DNA from: an uncultured Flavobacteriales bacterium
GTDB lineage: Bacteria; Bacteroidota; Bacteroidia; Flavobacteriales_G; NORP312
Length of the DNA stretch: 60,320 nucleotides
Assembly: GCA_905480125.1 (NCBI GenBank)
Contig: CAJQPE010000034.1
Coordinates: 1 to 60,320 of the forward strand
Reading direction: 5' to 3'
Part shown: positions 8,235 through 17,700 of the stretch, in pieces
Layout: each line of letters starts with the position of its first letter
Position numbering within the stretch: the first letter of the stretch is position 1
Made by a program: the position numbers and the translations under genes
Notes under the pieces: generated by a model
What the model saw: only the letters and a program-made list of their open reading frames with translations
Told to the model about the DNA's origin: nothing
Databases searched by the model: none

Positions 8235-11200
8235 TCACCTAATAATTGCTTTGCTTCCTCTAATGAAATCTCGACACCATTCTTAGTTGCAATAACTTTT
8301 GCTGATGCAACACCTTCATCTAGAACCTCTTCTAACATTAGCTCCGCTGACTGACTATCCGTGAAATTACCAAAGGTAAATGTAGTTGTTCCATCACCAT
8401 TATCTGTTTCATCAACGCCTTGATTCGACAACCTTAGAATAGCCCCTGCCACACTCATTGGTACTCCTTCGCCATATGTTCCTAAAGAAATATTATAGAA
8501 TACTTCATTGGTTTGTCCAGCACTAGACGTACTATTTGATCCACCATTCGTATTTCCATCAGCATAAATAGCAGATCCATTTTCAGACACTAACAAACGT
8601 GCTTCTGCCACAGATATTCTAACACCATTGTAATATGCTGTTATAAATGCATCAGATATGCCAATTTCTTGGATTCTCTCTCTAGCTGCCCCAACCGTAA
8701 ATAGATCTGTATAAACACCAGAACTATATCTTATTGTCCCATTTGGCAATTCATCTGAATTTAATGGAGTTATATTAAATAACTGCGATGCAGGAACGCG
8801 CCTAGAATAAGCACCTATCTGTGTAGTGTAGAATAAGCCAGAAATTCTATCTACTTCGATAGATAAAGCAATACCAGTTTCATTATTTCCTCCATTTGTT
8901 CGAATAGGGGCGTTAACTGACACAGAGGCATCATCTAGCATTGAAGAAGATTTAGTTGTATTTGTTTCAGAAGTTGTAACAACTGCATTATCAATTGTTC
9001 TTTCAGTATTTGCAGTATTTAAAGCTATTGTTTCTGAAGTGGTTCCATCTTCTATTTCAATTCTTCTCGCTTCAGAAATCGATATTCTTTCACCATTAAG
9101 ATATGCAACTACAAATGCATCCCCATAATCAGCGCTTATATTTCTAATTTGGTTTTTAGCAATATTAACAGAGTTAAATTTATTAAATACGCCTGCCGTA
9201 TATCGAGTTAACCCGTTGCCAGCTTTTTCACCCATAATGGGAGCAAAACCGACAAAATGATCTTGTGGGATTTCATTTCTAAATGCTCCTACTTGTACCT
9301 TATAGATAATGCCACTAGGTAGCTTTGTGTCTTGAGGAATCGGCTTATTCTTTGTATAAACAGAACGAGTTGGAGTTGATTCTTGGACGAATATATCAGT
9401 TGCTAATTTTGTAGGCAATATATCAATTGTTGGAGCTAATTCAGTAATATCGTCCACAAATGCTTCTTCAATAACTTTTTCGTCACTTTTCATTTTATTG
9501 CCCATATCTTCATTATTTACTAGTGTTTCCACATTATCATTTATGGATTCCGCTTCTGAAAAATCATCCTTTATTGTCTCAGAAAAAGCGACACTAGTTT
9601 TAACATTCTCTGCATCACGAGCAGCTTTAGCTAATGCTAATTCCTTCGCAATTATCGCTGAGTCTTGGTCAACGCTAAACTCATAGGCAACGATGTTTTC
9701 GTAAGTGTTTTGGTCAACGGTTGCTAAGTATTGAGCAGCTTCTTGATCTTTCTCGTCTGCTTCTTGATAAATTACTTCGGCCTCAGCAACAAGCTTTTTA
9801 GACTCCTCTGCATTTTCGACTGAAGCAGAATCTAACGCATTAGCTTGTGTAATCAGCTCTTGTTTAAAACCCTCATTTGTTGATAAAGCAGCTTGTTCAC
9901 GCAGCGCGGTAGCTTGCTTGGATTGAGCACTACTAAGCTCTTTTAAACTGTCTGAAGCCAAGTAAATGACGTCTGCTTCTTGGTATTTTTTACGAGCTAC
10001 TGTTACCACTAATTCGTAATTTTTGTAAGCAGGTGAAACTGCAATCTCTTTTTTATCATCATCAGTGAGATTCTTTGTTACAATGGGTAACTCAAGAACT
10101 TTCACTTTTTGTTCGGCTAACAATTCAATGATTTTGACCTCTGCATTTTTTATTTCTTGCGCAATCAGATGTTTTTGAGCAGACTCCTCGTATTTCTGAT
10201 CTGCTTCTCTATCTAACCGATCTGCTTCAGCCAAGTAATTATTCTTCTGCTTTTTCTTAACTACATCTGCACTATCACGTTTTTGCTTTGCTTGGTCCAT
10301 TAGAGCTATTGCTTCGAACTCTAGTTCTTCAGACTGAGCCATGGCCAGTTCCGCTTCCACCTTCGCTATATCTTGATTCTCAATTATTTCTTGTTCCACT
10401 TTGGCAACAACTTCCATTTTATAGTTCAGAAGCTCTTGCTCTTTCTGTTTTTCGACTATATCATTTTCGATCAATACTTTTTGTATTTCTAATTCAGCCT
10501 TTTCGTCTTTATTTTTTATTTCTTCAATTTTAGTTTCGGTTGCAAATAACTCATTTTCTAGGTCAGTAATCTCCTTCGCTACCTTTTTCACTGTAACCGA
10601 TAGTGAATAAGAGACAAGCTGAGTCTCGTCCAATTCATCCAAAGCAACATCTTTTGATTTACGACCGTTACTCGCAGAAACTTCTTCTACGACCTCCCCT
10701 GCTGTGTCTTGATCTTCAATAGACACCAATGATTCTTCTGCTGCAGTTTCGCCAGCTTCTATTGATTCAATTTCAGTAGATTCTGATTCTGTATTTTCAG
10801 TATCTGAATTAACAGTTTCTTCAGCGGCAATGGATATTAATGGCTCTTCGGTTGAAATCGCGCCTTGCTCTATTGATTCACTTTCAGCAGATTCTGATTC
10901 TGTATTTTCAGTATCTGAATCAACAGTTTCTTCACCTGCAATGGATATTAATGGCTCTTCTACTGCAGTTTCGCCAGCTTCTATTGATTCACTTTCAGTA
11001 GATTCTGATTCTATATTTTCAGTATCTGAATCAACGGTTTCTTCACCTGTAATATATATTAATGGCTCTTCGGCTGAACTGCCGCCTTCTTCTATTAATT
11101 CACTTTCCGTAGATTCTGGTTCTGTATTTTCAATATCTGAATCAATGGTTTCTTCAACTGTAATAGATATTAATGGCTCTTCGGCTGAACTGCCGCCTTC

Positions 11201-14200
11201 TTCTATTAGTTCACTTTCCGTAGATTCTGGTTCTGTATTTTCAGTATCTGAATCAACGGTTTCTTCACCTACAATGGATATTAATGGTTCTTCGGCTGAA
11301 ATGTCGCCCTCTTCTATTGATTCACTTTCAGCAGATTCTGGTTCTGCAGAAGTCAACTCAGGTCGATCTTCAAGAATCTTGTTAACTTGTATTTCAGCCA
11401 TTGCTTTACTTAGGCGTTTATCTTCCAATTCTTTCTCTAACACAGATATTCTTGATTTGATATCTTTCTTTTCACTTTTTGAAGCTGTTTCTAATTCCTT
11501 TTTCTTTTCGGACAAATCGTCGCTCATCTGATCAACCCAATTATCATAAATATCGGCTTTTGCTTTCTCTTTTTTATAAGCATTGTCAAATAATTCAGTA
11601 TCTGCTAATTTCTCTTCGAAAAAGAATTCATAGTTCTCTTCAGGAATATCATCTTCTTTGATAAAAGACTTATCAACACTTTCAGTTAATTCATTCGTTT
11701 CTGATAATCTCTCTTCTGCCTCTTTCAGTTGTTGTTCTTGTTCACCTTTATGATGCTCTAATTCTTCAAGCTCCATTTCATATACTTGTCTAGTAATTTC
11801 GTCAGTTTCAGTTTCAATCAAAGCATCTTTAGCAGCAATGGATTCACTGGTTTTGTCCAACCAACTCCTATACAACTCAACTTGTGCAGATGCCTTCTCT
11901 GATTCACCAGATATCGCAGCTAGCTCAGTTTCTTTTGTTTCGAAAAACGAATCATAGTTTTCCTCAGGAATTTCAGATTTTTTGACAAATGAATATTCAG
12001 ATAGGTTTTCCGAATTACTTCCTGTTTCTTCATCAACATTATCTTCTGCGGACTCACTTTCTTCTAGATGAGCCACTTCTAACTCCATTGATACCAGTGG
12101 ATCCTCTTTTTCTTCACTTATTTTATCTACTTCCTCCTTGATATCCGGTTCAGTATCATGAGTTTCACCTTCAATAGAAACCAAAGGCTCTCCGGTTTCC
12201 TGCATATATTCTATTTCATCTGATTCAGAAACAACATTTCCCTCTTCCATTTCGTACTTTTCAGAAGTAACGGACTCTTTTAATTCCGCTATCTCTTCTT
12301 GTTCAGCGATTGAAGTAGCTGCTGATATCTCGATTGTTGATTCAGTTGTGGTAATATCTCCTGCTAATCTTTGTTTATCTTCTGCTGACAAACGCCCAAG
12401 TTCATTTGCATCACCAAATTTAATATCCTTAATAACTTCAGCTATTAATTCACCTTCTTCTTCTAAAGCATCAGTTTCAGCCTGTAATTTTTTAGCAGAA
12501 TTCATGGCCTCCTTCTCTTCAGCTCTTAAACTGATCAACTGTTCTTCCATTTCTGCAACATCAGCTAACAATAAAGCCTTTTCGTCTTTATTTTTAGTGA
12601 TGTCCGCTCGCCCAATTAACGATGCAATTTCTTTGTCTAAAACAGTTACTTCTTCATTAAGTTTAATCGCTTTTTGAATTTGTTTTTCAGAAATTCTTTT
12701 CTTTTCATCGTAATCTTCTGTTGCTTTAGCAAGAATATCATCTTTTCTATCAGTTGATAATATTCCCTGAATTTTAGAGTACGCATCATCAATATCAGCT
12801 TGAGATTTACTATTTATTGCATTATCAAGTTGCAAAGCAACCTCAAATGCTTGCTCAGACTGATCGGTTAAATTGTCTGATTTTTCTTTAAGTTTATTGG
12901 CTAAATTATAGGCAATTACAGCTTCTTTAGCTAATTCGGTTGACTCTAGACGTAAATCATTACCGTTCTTTAGCGCAATTAATTTATCTCTTTCATTTTC
13001 CATCTCCTGCGCCTCTATAGAAATAACATCTGCTTGCTTAGATTTTTCAGTAGCTAGCTTATTTCTTTGGTTTGCAATAGCATATGCAAGTTCCGTTTGA
13101 GTAATGGATTCTTTTGCATCATTCTCAAGTTCCTCAGCATCTTTATAAGCCATTTTTACTAACTCATCATTGGAAAATTCCTTTACAACAGACCCTGTGG
13201 AGCTATCTGCCGCTGCAAGTTCTTCAGTATTTTCTAGTATTACTTCTTCTGTTTCTTCAGCATTTATTTGAAGATTTGCTCTGTTTTTAAGAAAATCAGC
13301 TGTAAGAAGTGTTCCATCTGATTCTAATACTTCATCAAACAAGTTCTTTATAATTAACTTTTCATATCCATTTTCAACAACTAAAGCAATCTCTTGCTTT
13401 AAAGGTTTGGGAACATTTTGTTTTGGTAATTCAACAATCCCAAAATATGCCATAGGACTTTCTTCTGTTTCTACTGTAAACTTAAAACTTCCTCCATTAG
13501 GTAAAGTCATTAAATAACCTCCATCATTACCATTACTATTCCATATTCCAACTATTTCACCTGAGTTAGAATCCTCAACCGTAATCTTAGCTGCTTTTGT
13601 TGCATCAGATAAAAACTCGCCTTTTATAATTGTAAAGTCAACTGGAATACGCTCTACATTGACTTTATATACAGTTACTTCTCCACTTATGCTAGAGCGA
13701 GTTGTTGCAAAATAGGCCGTTTTTTCAGAGGCATTAGTTATGTATAAAAAATCGTTATCTGGAGTATTTACAGCGTAATCTAGATTTACCGGTTTGGACC
13801 AGGTGTCACTGGCGGGGTCATACGTTGACTTAAATACGTCATATCCACCCATACTATTATGTCCAGTGGATGAGAAATAAAGTGTATTCGTTGTGCTATT
13901 GAAAAACGTATAGTCTTCATCATATTTTGTATTTATGGTTGATCCTATACTTTGCGGTTCAGCCCAGGTTCCATCTGGGAGCTTCTTTGAGTAATAAATA
14001 TCCTTACCTGTTTTCCCCTTATCTCCGTAGCTTGAATAGTAAAGTCTATCTGCATTTCTGTCAAGGTACATTATAAAAGGCTCATCTACTTTTTTATCTG
14101 CTGCTAGCTCAAAATCTTCTGGTTTAGTGATAATTTTGCCTCCAAAGGAACTTACATCATATGTTCTAAAAAAATCAGCTTGATTAAGTGTTCTCTTGTC

Positions 14201-14683
14201 AAGAACTGCCAGATCTGTTATGTTGCTCAGTAAATTGAGGCCACTCTTGCACATCTTAATATGTTGATCTACTTTTAGCTTTTCGACCTCTTTTGCATTA
14301 CCTTTTTCTTTAAAATTTAAATATTTTTCTTGCGCTTCAATAAACCTATAATTCAAATGATAGCCTTTACCCAAATAGAACAATGCTTCTGGATTGACAT
14401 TAGGGCGTGATGCAGCATATTCTAAATACCGCAATGAAGCACTCTTGTCTTCCTCAACATGCAACATACATGATCCAAATTTATAATTGTAATCTGGGTC
14501 TTTTGGATACAAACTAAGTAATTGTGAATATAGCGGCAATGCCCCAGAAAAATCTTTTTCTTCCCAGAACTGTTCAGCTTGTTTTTTCAAATCAGTTTCA
14601 GATTCATAACCAGTTTGAGCCATAACGGAAACACTGAGAGCTAAACTAATAGCCAATGATAATATGTGAAATTTATACTTCAC
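8231..14683 (-). CDS. Giant exported TPR/PD40 protein with acidic coiled-coil, 111-bp repeats and tandem SPOR-like domains
   Basis: A 2150-residue protein with a signal peptide (ILSLAISLALSVSVMAQ). Domains in order: TPR-like helices at about 25-130; a PD40/WD40-like propeller segment at about 200-345 (ADRLYYSSYGDKG, NTLYFSSTGHNSMGGYDVF, AYFATTRSS); a very acidic, largely coiled-coil region at about 470-1700 containing two copies of a ~107-residue unit (IPEENYDSFFE and IPEENYEFFFE) and 5.5 copies of a 37-residue acidic repeat at about 1112-1328; then three SPOR-like modules from about 1790, 1948 and 2060 (YKVQVGAFR, YTTQIGAYSRR, YNISLGTYG). The start is GTG. The layout suggests an elongated periplasmic protein bound to peptidoglycan or the outer membrane. 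No T9SS or OmpA domain is seen. Precise function is unknown. Confidence 0.85.
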   Translation of the reverse strand: MKYKFHILSLAISLALSVSVMAQTGYESETDLKKQAEQFWEEKDFSGALPLYSQLLSLYPKDPDYNYKFGSCMLHVEEDKSASLRYLEYAASRPNVNPEALFYLGKGYHLNYRFIEAQEKYLNFKEKGNAKEVEKLKVDQHIKMCKSGLNLLSNITDLAVLDKRTLNQADFFRTYDVSSFGGKIITKPEDFELAADKKVDEPFIMYLDRNADRLYYSSYGDKGKTGKDIYYSKKLPDGTWAEPQSIGSTINTKYDEDYTFFNSTTNTLYFSSTGHNSMGGYDVFKSTYDPASDTWSKPVNLDYAVNTPDNDFLYITNASEKTAYFATTRSSISGEVTVYKVNVERIPVDFTIIKGEFLSDATKAAKITVEDSNSGEIVGIWNSNGNDGGYLMTLPNGGSFKFTVETEESPMAYFGIVELPKQNVPKPLKQEIALVVENGYEKLIIKNLFDEVLESDGTLLTADFLKNRANLQINAEETEEVILENTEELAAADSSTGSVVKEFSNDELVKMAYKDAEELENDAKESITQTELAYAIANQRNKLATEKSKQADVISIEAQEMENERDKLIALKNGNDLRLESTELAKEAVIAYNLANKLKEKSDNLTDQSEQAFEVALQLDNAINSKSQADIDDAYSKIQGILSTDRKDDILAKATEDYDEKKRISEKQIQKAIKLNEEVTVLDKEIASLIGRADITKNKDEKALLLADVAEMEEQLISLRAEEKEAMNSAKKLQAETDALEEEGELIAEVIKDIKFGDANELGRLSAEDKQRLAGDITTTESTIEISAATSIAEQEEIAELKESVTSEKYEMEEGNVVSESDEIEYMQETGEPLVSIEGETHDTEPDIKEEVDKISEEKEDPLVSMELEVAHLEESESAEDNVDEETGSNSENLSEYSFVKKSEIPEENYDSFFETKETELAAISGESEKASAQVELYRSWLDKTSESIAAKDALIETETDEITRQVYEMELEELEHHKGEQEQQLKEAEERLSETNELTESVDKSFIKEDDIPEENYEFFFEEKLADTELFDNAYKKEKAKADIYDNWVDQMSDDLSEKKKELETASKSEKKDIKSRISVLEKELEDKRLSKAMAEIQVNKILEDRPELTSAEPESAESESIEEGDISAEEPLISIVGEETVDSDTENTEPESTESELIEEGGSSAEEPLISITVEETIDSDIENTEPESTESELIEEGGSSAEEPLIYITGEETVDSDTENIESESTESESIEAGETAVEEPLISIAGEETVDSDTENTESESAESESIEQGAISTEEPLISIAAEETVNSDTENTESESTEIESIEAGETAAEESLVSIEDQDTAGEVVEEVSASNGRKSKDVALDELDETQLVSYSLSVTVKKVAKEITDLENELFATETKIEEIKNKDEKAELEIQKVLIENDIVEKQKEQELLNYKMEVVAKVEQEIIENQDIAKVEAELAMAQSEELEFEAIALMDQAKQKRDSADVVKKKQKNNYLAEADRLDREADQKYEESAQKHLIAQEIKNAEVKIIELLAEQKVKVLELPIVTKNLTDDDKKEIAVSPAYKNYELVVTVARKKYQEADVIYLASDSLKELSSAQSKQATALREQAALSTNEGFKQELITQANALDSASVENAEESKKLVAEAEVIYQEADEKDQEAAQYLATVDQNTYENIVAYEFSVDQDSAIIAKELALAKAARDAENVKTSVAFSETIKDDFSEAESINDNVETLVNNEDMGNKMKSDEKVIEEAFVDDITELAPTIDILPTKLATDIFVQESTPTRSVYTKNKPIPQDTKLPSGIIYKVQVGAFRNEIPQDHFVGFAPIMGEKAGNGLTRYTAGVFNKFNSVNIAKNQIRNISADYGDAFVVAYLNGERISISEARRIEIEDGTTSETIALNTANTERTIDNAVVTTSETNTTKSSSMLDDASVSVNAPIRTNGGNNETGIALSIEVDRISGLFYTTQIGAYSRRVPASQLFNITPLNSDELPNGTIRYSSGVYTDLFTVGAARERIQEIGISDAFITAYYNGVRISVAEARLLVSENGSAIYADGNTNGGSNSTSSAGQTNEVFYNISLGTYGEGVPMSVAGAILRLSNQGVDETDNGDGTTTFTFGNFTDSQSAELMLEEVLDEGVASAKVIATKNGVEISLEEAKQLLGE
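10700..11346 (-). repeat. 111-bp in-frame tandem repeat array, about 5.5 units
   Basis: The motif ATTGATTC or a one-to-two-base variant recurs at 10761, 10872, 10983, 11094, 11205 and 11316, exactly 111 bases apart. Each unit codes for 37 residues rich in Glu, Ser and Thr with the core EEPLISI..EET(V/I)(D/N)SD. The period is a multiple of three, so copy number can change without breaking the frame. Confidence 0.95.
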
Positions 14684-14738
14684 TATTTCTTTCTACGCAA
14701 ATTCATTAAAAAATATACAATTTAACAAGATAAAAATT

Positions 14739-17700
14739 TTAATCTTCAAACTCAAACCTTTTCACGAAATCATCTCTCTTTCTAGTTGTTGATAACATAA
14801 AAGAATAAGGGTCCTTCCCTTTTTCTTTGTCCATTTTTCTTTTATCCGCTTTTAATTCCTTAATCGAATTATTGAACTTCTCTATTGACGAAACTGCTTG
14901 TAACATATTTCTTTTATAGGTGAAGAAGTACCAATTATCTCTATCTAGTTCAATATAGAAGCTAATCTCGTCTCCACTTCTCTTTCTGACTATCTCAACA
15001 TATCCTTCCACATATTTGTTTACTTGTTTTTTGTAGGTATTACCGATACCTATTTTACCACTACTCATGTAAGACTGGGTTTCCGAATTCCAATACATAT
15101 GTGCTTCGTTAATAAACAAAGCCTTACTAAGTTCGGATGGAAATTTCTTGAAATTTCCATAAAGATTTACTTGAGAAATTAATTTATCACCTCCTTCTTT
15201 TCCCATAATCTCTTGGAGGCCTCTTTCATAAACGTCTCTATCAAAATTTACAGATTCTAACCCTTCAAATTCCAAGATATTCTTTGCCATTTCTTCTAAA
15301 TTCTTCTCGATAAAGAAAAAATCGAGTAATATCATAATATCCATACTCAAACTGTCGGAAATTAGGTTATGATTTACATTACCAACTACCGCGGTTTCTA
15401 TTCTTCCTAGATTAGCACCAAAATCAAGTCTTCCTTCTCCGTAAACATTGCAATTATTATTTGACAGACTAACATAATCACCTGGCAAAGCAATCTCACC
15501 AATTTTTTCTTTACTTGAAACTTTATATTCCTGCACTCTCTTGTCAAAATAAATATAACCTAAGGAAGAAGATATCGGTAAATCTAGCTTGTTTTTTTGT
15601 GGAGATAAAAATGTTGAATAAACATGTGCTGAATCCATACTCATTATTAAACCAATAGACAGCTTATTTCCATTTTCATCTGCTAATGCAGTATCAACTG
15701 GGATATAGATATCTAGAGGATTAATTTCTTCTTTGAACTTAAAGCTATTGCTAACCATTTGCTCACATGGTTGTTTTATGCTTGTAACTCCATCAAAAAT
15801 CAAGAAACTTGAATTGCCGCGTAAAAACACCTCGCCATTAAAAGTAAAGGCTGGACTTAAGCTAAACTCTTCTTCCTTTTCAATTTTACCATCAGCAACG
15901 GTTTGAAAAGTAGTATCGACCTTTATCTCTTCAAAAGTGAAAGTGTAAATCTGTTTATTTTCATCTTTGTAATCGTATTTACCATTAGCAGTATAGTTTT
16001 TTTTAGCTTTAATTTTAACATTTGCATCATAAAGTGTGTGGTACCTTGTTACGCTATTAGCAACAATTTTAGCATTTGTTAACGGATCCATTTTTGCCCG
16101 TTTTCTTATCAAAGCCCTTCCACTATCAGGATATATAAGTGCGTCTGCAACAGGTATATATTGAATTTGCCGAGCATCTATGGTATTCTTACGAAGATCG
16201 TATTTAGCTTTCGGTGCATAAAAACTCAATGAATCTTGTTCTGGATGAACAGATATAAACTTTGACCCTTCTAGCTTAACATCTGATGATGTTTGATCCG
16301 TTTCTGCAACCGCATCCGCCCCTAGTTCTATCCACTCGTCATCCATAAACCATGTGATTTTATCCATAAAGCAGATATACTGATTAATAGGAAATTCAAT
16401 AAATGAACCACCACCATTTGATAAAAATGTTCCTTTTCGTTCTTTAAAATCAACACTCGCGTTAACATTATTTGTTGAAAAAGCCAAAGCTGATTCTTCT
16501 AAAGTTTTTAATCTAAAATCGGCTGTATCTGATTTAAAATCGGAAAATTTAAATGAAAAAAGATCCGCCTCCAATTCTGCTTGAGCGAACATATAAAGGC
16601 CTCCACCGGTCAAACCTTCGGGACTAATAACTAGGTGACCATCTAACTTTGAGCCATCATACATAGCTATTGATTCATTGACCACTGTTGTTTTCATAAA
16701 ATCTTTATATGGCTCCCAATGAACGTCAACATCATGAGCTGACACTGGTGGGAACTCAACAGCAACAGGATTTTCTTCAATAACTTGACTTTGAGCTCGT
16801 GCGGTCATAGAATCTGGGAAAAAAGTATAATCATCTGACATAGTTGTCGAAGTAACATAATTTAACTTCCCATTACCTCGCATTCCTTTATCACTTAGGC
16901 CAATTTTGTTGTAAAACCTAGCCTTACCGCCGTACATAGGATATCCTTCTGGCGGAGTATTTCTTTCAAACCCCAGAGAATAATCTGGCATAATTCTAAG
17001 TTTTTCCTCAAAATCTGGAAAAATACCTGCTGAAAACATTGTTCCGTCGAGCTGTACAGATTTGTTTTCAAATGTTTTAAGACTATCAAACTTAAAGGGA
17101 TCTATGTGAAAATAAAACTTATCCTTATTGTAAACCCCTTTTTGGACGCTCTGCTTATCGTAGAAGACATAAGAATCTTTCTGACTGTCAAATATTGGGT
17201 AAGTGGGTAAATCTTCGATGTGAGATTTGTTTTGAGGTAGATCAATGTAAAGTACTCCCTTTAGGTTCTCTAATACTGAAACCACTCTTCGTTCTTGATT
17301 ATTACCATATTCATCTTTCTTTCTTGTGTTCGCCCAAATACGAAGTGAATCAATATCCGAAAAATCGATTAAAAACTCATCATAATTAAAGTAACAATCT
17401 TTGGCAAAATATTCAAATTTACCAGCATTTACAACACCTGTGAATGCAAAATCTCTATTTTTCTTTACCAAAACGATTTGATCTTTAGGATACACATATA
17501 CTTTTTGCGTATCACTTAAGAGTACATTTTTCACACCCCGAATTGTTAGGTCATAATTTAATAGATTAATTGTGGCATTGCTTTCCTCATCAACGTTTGA
17601 GCTAAATTTTATAACATCATAATCTTCTTGTTGAGCCTTAGCTCTAACATAATGATGCAACTTTTCTTTTATTAATATTCTATCATCATCAAAATCATAG

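Noticed and set aside
10700-11346. Could the regular repeats be a CRISPR array?
   Set aside because: The unit is 111 bases, contiguous without unique spacers, in frame and within a coding gene.
10830-11531. A 233-codon plus-strand frame with internal repeats opposite the giant gene
   Set aside because: It is the antisense of the 111-bp repeats; its own periodicity is a by-product of the minus-strand gene, and it has no start context or recognisable domain.
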